Assembly: GCA_016285245.1 (NCBI GenBank)
Contig: JAEEQH010000021.1
Coordinates: 1 to 53,132 of the forward strand
DNA: 53,132 nt
Source: Prevotella sp.
GTDB taxonomy: Bacteria > Bacteroidota > Bacteroidia > Bacteroidales > Bacteroidaceae
Reading direction: 5' to 3'
Below the pieces are notes generated by a model. It saw only the letters and a program-made list of their open reading frames with translations. It did no database searches and had not been told where the DNA came from. Each line of letters opens with the position of its first letter. The first letter of the stretch is position 1. Shown piece by piece: positions 49,238 to 53,132 of this stretch. A program made the position numbers and the translations under genes.

Positions 49238-49454
49238 AGCATTAAGCATTAAGCATTGAGCATTAAGCATTAAGCATTAAGCATTGAGCATTAAGCATTG
49301 AGCATTAAGCATTAAGCATTAAGCATTGAGCATTAAGCATTGAGCATTAAGCATTGAGCATTGAGCATTGAGCATTAAGCATTAAGCATTGAGCATTAAG
49401 CATTAAGCATTAAGCATTAAGCATTGAGCATTAAGCATTGAGCATTAAGCATTG
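49238..49454. repeat. Heptanucleotide array AGCATTR, 31 perfect units
   Basis: Thirty-one contiguous 7-bp units in perfect register, 217 bases. The first six bases are invariant and the seventh is A (19 units) or G (12 units), with no other change. It ends 13 bases before the DUF3737 start codon, so it forms the leader and probably part of the promoter region. The reverse-complement unit is found inside the esterase (1304-1338). Confidence 0.98.
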
Positions 49455-49467
49455 AAAAATTGAAAAT

Positions 49468-50313
49468 ATGGAGATTATACGAAATCAGAGTTTTGGCGGT
49501 GAGCGGCCGTTGTTCGGCATCCACGACACCCGCCTGGAGAACGTGACCATCACCGAGGGCGAGAGTGGCATCAAGTGCTGCCAACGCATTGAGGCCGACG
49601 GGTGCCGCTTCATCGGTAAGTACCCGTGGTGGCATGTCGACGGCTCGCTCATCACGAACTGCGTCTTCGAGGTGGGCTCGCGGTCGGCCATCTGGTACAG
49701 CAACGACATGGTGATGCGTGATACCGTCATCGACGCCCCGAAATTCTTCCGCGAGATGCGGGGCCTGACCTTGGAGAATGTGCAGCTGAACGATGCCGAC
49801 GAGACCTTCTGGCGTGTCAGCGACCTCACCGTCCGCAATGTCCGTCTGCATGAGGGCACCTATCCCTTCATGTTCTGCGAGGGGGTCGACGTCGACGGCC
49901 TGGAGAGTGACTCGCGCTACGTCTTCCAGTACGTTCGCAACGCCGTCATCCGCAACGCCCGCATCGTGACGAAGGACGCCTTCTGGGAGACGGAGAACGT
50001 CACCATCTACGACTCCGTCCTCGACGGCGAATACCTGGGCTGGCACTCCCGCAACCTGCGCCTTGTTCGCTGCCATATTGCCGGCGAACAGCCGCTGTGC
50101 TATGTCGACGGGCTGGTGCTGGAGGACTGCACCTTCGACGCCGCCTGCGACCGTGCCTTCGAGGACAGCACCGCTATCGATGCCACCATCCGCGGCAGCA
50201 TCAGCGAGATCAAGAACCCGTGCAGCGGCCGTATCGTCGCCGACAGCGTGGGTCGCGTCACCCTCGACGCCCATCTCCGTGCTCCCGGCAATTGTCAGAT
50301 TATTACCTTATGA
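49468..50313 (+). CDS. DUF3737-family right-handed beta-helix protein
   Basis: 281 aa. It is a repetitive strand pattern from residue 20 to the end (LENVTITEGESGIKCCQRIEADGCRFIG, LENVQLNDADETFWRVSDLTVRNVRL), as in DUF3737 proteins, which are predicted beta-helices of unknown function, possibly sugar-binding or lyase-like. No signal peptide, so cytoplasmic. Its stop overlaps the start of the next gene (ATGA), suggesting coupled expression. Its leader is the 31-unit array. Confidence 0.82.
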   Translation: MEIIRNQSFGGERPLFGIHDTRLENVTITEGESGIKCCQRIEADGCRFIGKYPWWHVDGSLITNCVFEVGSRSAIWYSNDMVMRDTVIDAPKFFREMRGLTLENVQLNDADETFWRVSDLTVRNVRLHEGTYPFMFCEGVDVDGLESDSRYVFQYVRNAVIRNARIVTKDAFWETENVTIYDSVLDGEYLGWHSRNLRLVRCHIAGEQPLCYVDGLVLEDCTFDAACDRAFEDSTAIDATIRGSISEIKNPCSGRIVADSVGRVTLDAHLRAPGNCQIITL

Positions 50314-51485
50314 ACAGTCCCTTTGACAACATCACCCCCCGTCGCGGCACCAGCTGCGTGAAGTGGGACGAGTGTGGCGACCCTGAGGTCATTCCGATGT
50401 GGGTGGCCGACATGGACTTCCCCACGGCCCCCTGTGTCGTTGACGCCCTGCGCCGTCGTGTGGACCACGGCGTCTTCGGCTACAGCATCGTTCCCGAGAG
50501 TTTCTACCAGGCCATCATCCGTTGGCAGCAACGTCGTCACGGCTGGCATGTCGACCGCTCGTGGATACAGTATACCACCGGCGTCGTGCCCGCCCTCTCG
50601 GCCATCATCAAGGCGCTGACGAAGCCCGGCGACGGCGTCCTCGTCCAGACGCCTGTCTACAACTGCTTCTTCTCGAGCATCCGCAACAACGGCTGCCGCA
50701 TCGTCGAGGCACCCCTCACGTGGCACCCCCGGGAGGAGCGCTACGACGTCGACTTCGAGGCTCTGGAGCAGACCATCGTCAATGAGCACGTTCGCCTGTT
50801 CCTGCTCTGCAGTCCCCACAACCCTGCGGGCCACGTGTGGACGGCCGACGAGCTGCGTCGCCTGGCTGAGGTCTGCCGCCGTCATGGTGTCATCATGGTT
50901 GCCGACGAGATCCACGGCGAGTTCGTCAACCCCGCCTTGGGACGGCCCTTCCAGCCCTTCGGCCCCATTGCCGACGAGGTGGGCGTGGAGTGGGTCGTCG
51001 CCGGTGCCCCGAGCAAGGCGTTCAACACCGCCGGCCTGCAGATAGCCTACATCGTCAGCCCCAATGCCGACTTCCGCCAGCGCATAGACCGTGCCATCAA
51101 CGACAACGAGGTGTGCGACGTCAACCCCTTCGGCATCGTCGCCCTGGAGGCCGCCTACAGTGCCGACGGCGAGGCCTGGCTCGACAGTCTCGTGGACTAC
51201 ATCTATGAGAACGACCGCACGTTCCGCAGGCTGATGAAGTCGCATCTCCCTCAGCTGCCCGTGGCCCGTCTCGACGGCACCTACCTGGCGTGGGTCGACG
51301 TCAGCAGCATCACCATGGACACGGAGCGTCTCTGTGCCTGTCTGCGTGCCGACGAGAAGGTGTGGGTGAATCCTGGCGAGATGTACGGCTGTCAGGGCTT
51401 CCTGCGTGTGAACCTCGCCGCCCCTCGCCAGCTCGTCGAGGAGGGCACACGTCGCCTCATCCGTGGGCTGAACGAAAAAAAATAG
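50310..51485 (+). CDS. MalY/PatB-family PLP aminotransferase (cystathionine beta-lyase-like)
   Basis: 391-aa fold-type-I PLP enzyme. It starts MNSPFDNITPRRGTSCVKWD. VIPMWVADMDF is the MalY/PatB signature, LLCSPHNPAGHVW the cofactor-binding Asn region, ADEIHGEF the Asp, and GAPSKAFNTAGLQ carries the Schiff-base Lys. It likely cleaves C-S bonds of cystathionine or cysteine derivatives. ATG 50310 overlaps the DUF3737 stop by four bases, so the two are translationally coupled. The longer frame to 50097 is inside DUF3737 and is rejected. Confidence 0.92.
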   Translation: MNSPFDNITPRRGTSCVKWDECGDPEVIPMWVADMDFPTAPCVVDALRRRVDHGVFGYSIVPESFYQAIIRWQQRRHGWHVDRSWIQYTTGVVPALSAIIKALTKPGDGVLVQTPVYNCFFSSIRNNGCRIVEAPLTWHPREERYDVDFEALEQTIVNEHVRLFLLCSPHNPAGHVWTADELRRLAEVCRRHGVIMVADEIHGEFVNPALGRPFQPFGPIADEVGVEWVVAGAPSKAFNTAGLQIAYIVSPNADFRQRIDRAINDNEVCDVNPFGIVALEAAYSADGEAWLDSLVDYIYENDRTFRRLMKSHLPQLPVARLDGTYLAWVDVSSITMDTERLCACLRADEKVWVNPGEMYGCQGFLRVNLAAPRQLVEEGTRRLIRGLNEKK

Positions 51486-51494
51486 GGCCTATCG

Positions 51495-51526
51495 TTTGTC
51501 AGTTTCAACGGATTTTGTTACCTTTG
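51495..51526 (+). promoter_or_regulatory. Promoter of pgk
   Basis: TTTG (51495-51498), a 20-base spacer and TACCTTTG (51519-51526), a textbook match, with a leader of about 65 nt. Confidence 0.85.
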
Positions 51527-51597
51527 CAGGCGATAAGGAGTGAGTGACCGAAATCAATAAAAAATTAAATAGTAAATCTCTTAAATCGTAAATCAAA

Positions 51598-52866
51598 ATG
51601 ACTATCAACGAAATGAACTTTGCCGGTAAGAAGGCAATCGTGCGCGTTGACTTCAACGTGCCCCTGGACGAGAATGGTAAGATTACGGACGACACCCGCA
51701 TCCGCGGTGCTCTGCCCACGCTGAAGAAGATCCTGGCCGACGGCGGCGCTGTGATCATCATGTCGCACATGGGTAAGCCCAAGGGAAAGGTCGACAAGAA
51801 GAAGTCGCTCGGACAGATCCGCGAGGCTGTCGAGAAGGCTCTCGGCGTGCCCGTTGCCTTCGCTGACGACTGCGCCAAGGCTGCCGACGCTGCCAAGGCC
51901 CTGAAGATGGGTGAGGCCCTGCTGCTTGAGAACCTCCGCTTCTATCCCGAGGAGGAAGGCAAGCCCGTTGGCATCGACAAGGCCGACCCCGCCTACGAGG
52001 ATGCCAAGAAGGCCATGAAGGCCTCGCAGAAGGAGTTCGCCAAGACCCTCGCCAGCTATGCTGACTGCTACGTCATGGACGCCTTCGGTACCGCTCACCG
52101 CAAGCACGCCTCTACCGCTGTCATCGCCGACTACTTCGATGCCGACAACAAGATGCTCGGCCTCCTCATGGAGAAGGAAGTGCAGGCCGTGGACAACGTC
52201 CTGTCGAACATCAAGCGCCCCTTCGTCGCCATCATGGGCGGCTCGAAGGTCTCGTCGAAGATCGGTATCATCGAGAACCTCCTGGGCAAGGTCGACAAGC
52301 TCATCCTCTGCGGTGGCATGACCTACACCTTCGCTAAGGCTCACGGCGGCGAGATCGGCGACTCCATCGTCGAGATGGACAAGCTCGACGTAGCCCTGGG
52401 CGTTGAGGAACTGGCCAAGAAGAACGGCGTCGAGCTCGTCCTCGGCACCGACTGCACAGCCACCAACGGCCTCGACTTCGACACCATGACCGTCAAGGCC
52501 GGTGCCGAGATCATCACCTGTCCCGCCAACAACGTTCCCGCTGGCTTCGAGGGCGTCGATGCCGGTCCTGAGAGCCAGAAGGCTTTCGCCGAGGCTATCA
52601 AGGGTGCCAAGACCATCCTCTGGAACGGTCCTGCCGGCGTCTTCGAGTGCGACGCCTTCACCGCTGGCTCACGTGCTATCGGCAACGCTATTGCCGAGGC
52701 AACGGCCGAGGGTGCCTTCTCGCTCATCGGCGGTGGCGACTCCGTGGCTTGCGTCAACAAGTTCGGCCTGGCCGACAAGGTCAGCTACATCTCCACTGGC
52801 GGCGGTGCCCTGCTCGAGGCCATCGAGGGCAAGGTGCTTCCCGGTGTGGCAGCTATCAAAGGTTAA
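51598..52866 (+). CDS. pgk: Phosphoglycerate kinase
   Basis: 422 aa. It makes ATP and 3-phosphoglycerate in glycolysis. Seen: [73 protein letters not shown] and [15 protein letters not shown]. Codon use is strongly biased to C/G-ending codons, as expected for a highly expressed gene. It has a strong promoter and a strong terminator, with a 40-bp duplication covering its last codons. Confidence 0.97.
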   Translation: MTINEMNFAGKKAIVRVDFNVPLDENGKITDDTRIRGALPTLKKILADGGAVIIMSHMGKPKGKVDKKKSLGQIREAVEKALGVPVAFADDCAKAADAAKALKMGEALLLENLRFYPEEEGKPVGIDKADPAYEDAKKAMKASQKEFAKTLASYADCYVMDAFGTAHRKHASTAVIADYFDADNKMLGLLMEKEVQAVDNVLSNIKRPFVAIMGGSKVSSKIGIIENLLGKVDKLILCGGMTYTFAKAHGGEIGDSIVEMDKLDVALGVEELAKKNGVELVLGTDCTATNGLDFDTMTVKAGAEIITCPANNVPAGFEGVDAGPESQKAFAEAIKGAKTILWNGPAGVFECDAFTAGSRAIGNAIAEATAEGAFSLIGGGDSVACVNKFGLADKVSYISTGGGALLEAIEGKVLPGVAAIKG

Positions 52867-52926
52867 TCCTTTGAAAGGTGCAAGAAATGCAGCTATCAAA
52901 GGTTAATCCTTTGAAAGGTGCAAGAA
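52849..52926 (+). repeat. 40-bp direct duplication at the 3' end of pgk
   Basis: GCAGCTATCAAAGGTTAATC and the following 20 bases (including CCTTTGAAAGGTGCAAGAAA) occur twice in tandem with a 40-bp period. The first copy contains the pgk stop, and the second repeats the last codons and stop out of use. Confidence 0.9.
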
Positions 52927-52929
52927 ACA

Positions 52930-52970
52930 TAAACCTCACGGCGGGAATCGCTCCCGTCGTGAGGTTTTTT
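52930..52970 (+). terminator. Intrinsic terminator of pgk
   Basis: AACCTCACGGCGGGA pairs with TCCCGTCGTGAGGTT (one G-T), followed by a run of T. Confidence 0.9.
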
Positions 52971-53024
52971 AGATATTTGGGTCAACTTCTATGTTATTGC
53001 CATGACGTGTCATCATATAGCATT

Positions 53025-53132
53025 TCATTCATCTTTATTGTCAAACAATCCACGTATTTCCTTATCAAAGTCAGAGTCGATTTTCTGTTTTGGGTTAAAC
53101 AGGCTGTATTCCTCTTCTGCTTTTCGGTCGGC
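53025..53132 (-). CDS. 3' end of a probable RhuM-family gene (partial)
   Basis: The minus strand is open from the window edge to a TGA at 53025-53027. The last 35 residues include EEEYSLFNPKQKIDSDFDKE, which resembles the C-terminus of RhuM-type virulence proteins ('EY..FNKTQ.I.SDFD..V'). The rest lies outside the window, so the call is tentative. It converges with pgk. Confidence 0.4.
   Translation of the reverse strand, partial: ADRKAEEEYSLFNPKQKIDSDFDKEIRGLFDNKDE

Noticed and set aside
49238..49454. CRISPR array
   Set aside because: The period is 7 bases with no spacers and no cas genes, so it is a tandem array, not CRISPR.

Overview
The window looks like a chromosome segment of a Prevotella-type Bacteroidales bacterium. 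It has moderately high GC and housekeeping genes of Bacteroidetes type. Promoters follow the Bacteroidetes sigma pattern, TTTG then about 20 bases then TAnnTTTG, upstream of many genes. Secreted proteins carry short C-terminal tails of the Prevotella/T9SS-like kind. There is no rRNA, CRISPR array, prophage or intact transposase. Two tRNA genes are present (Tyr-GTA and Val-TAC, minus strand).

Layout. 1-7300 is accessory: a PHB-depolymerase-type esterase, an alginate-lyase-family polysaccharide lyase, a broken glycosidase-like remnant and an M6 metalloprotease. They sit among palindromic modules, 21-bp tandem arrays, two copies of a ~177-bp MITE-like element and a fossil of a REP-associated (RAYT) transposase. 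7300-25500 is mostly housekeeping: ilvC, a flippase, rlmD, tRNAs, a polyferredoxin plus Tat aldo/keto reductase pair, a LolA-like protein, a MaoC protein, a Bacteroidetes-type amidophosphoribosyltransferase paralogue, thrS, tex, two tandem deoxynucleoside kinases and a GHMP kinase/nucleotidyltransferase fusion. 25500-40200 holds an ECF sigma factor, a minus-strand run (rpe, a 46-aa protein, fmt, ClC channel, tsaC-like, prfC), a plus-strand pair of membrane sensor proteins, then rfbD, DUF4924 and LysE genes, a ROK kinase and pheS. 40200-53132 has a lipoprotein, murB, an MBL hydrolase, a holin/YtxH envelope trio, a SPOR lipoprotein, ruvX, def, a TPR protein, a MATE transporter, DUF3737, a MalY/PatB-like lyase, pgk and the 3' end of a probable RhuM-type gene.

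The most striking content is repeats rather than genes. At more than a dozen gene junctions there are short tandem repeats with unrelated unit sequences but the same period of 7 bases (AGCATTR, GAGGAAS, TTATCTM, TCTTCAC, TCTCATT and others). The best is 31 uninterrupted units directly before the DUF3737 start codon. Members of these families, or longer palindromes, also lie inside reading frames and are translated: in the esterase, M6 protease, rlmD, polyferredoxin, MBL hydrolase and possibly murB. In the TPR protein the repeat appears to encode the hydrophobic core of the signal peptide. They fall in linkers, loops or termini, which suggests tolerated in-frame insertions comparable to Rickettsia palindromic elements.

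A second theme is the ~177-bp MITE-like element. Both copies carry a full promoter and start codons. One copy is joined in frame to the polysaccharide lyase and probably drives it; the other interrupts a glycosidase-like gene. Family names rest on recognised motifs and were not checked by database search.
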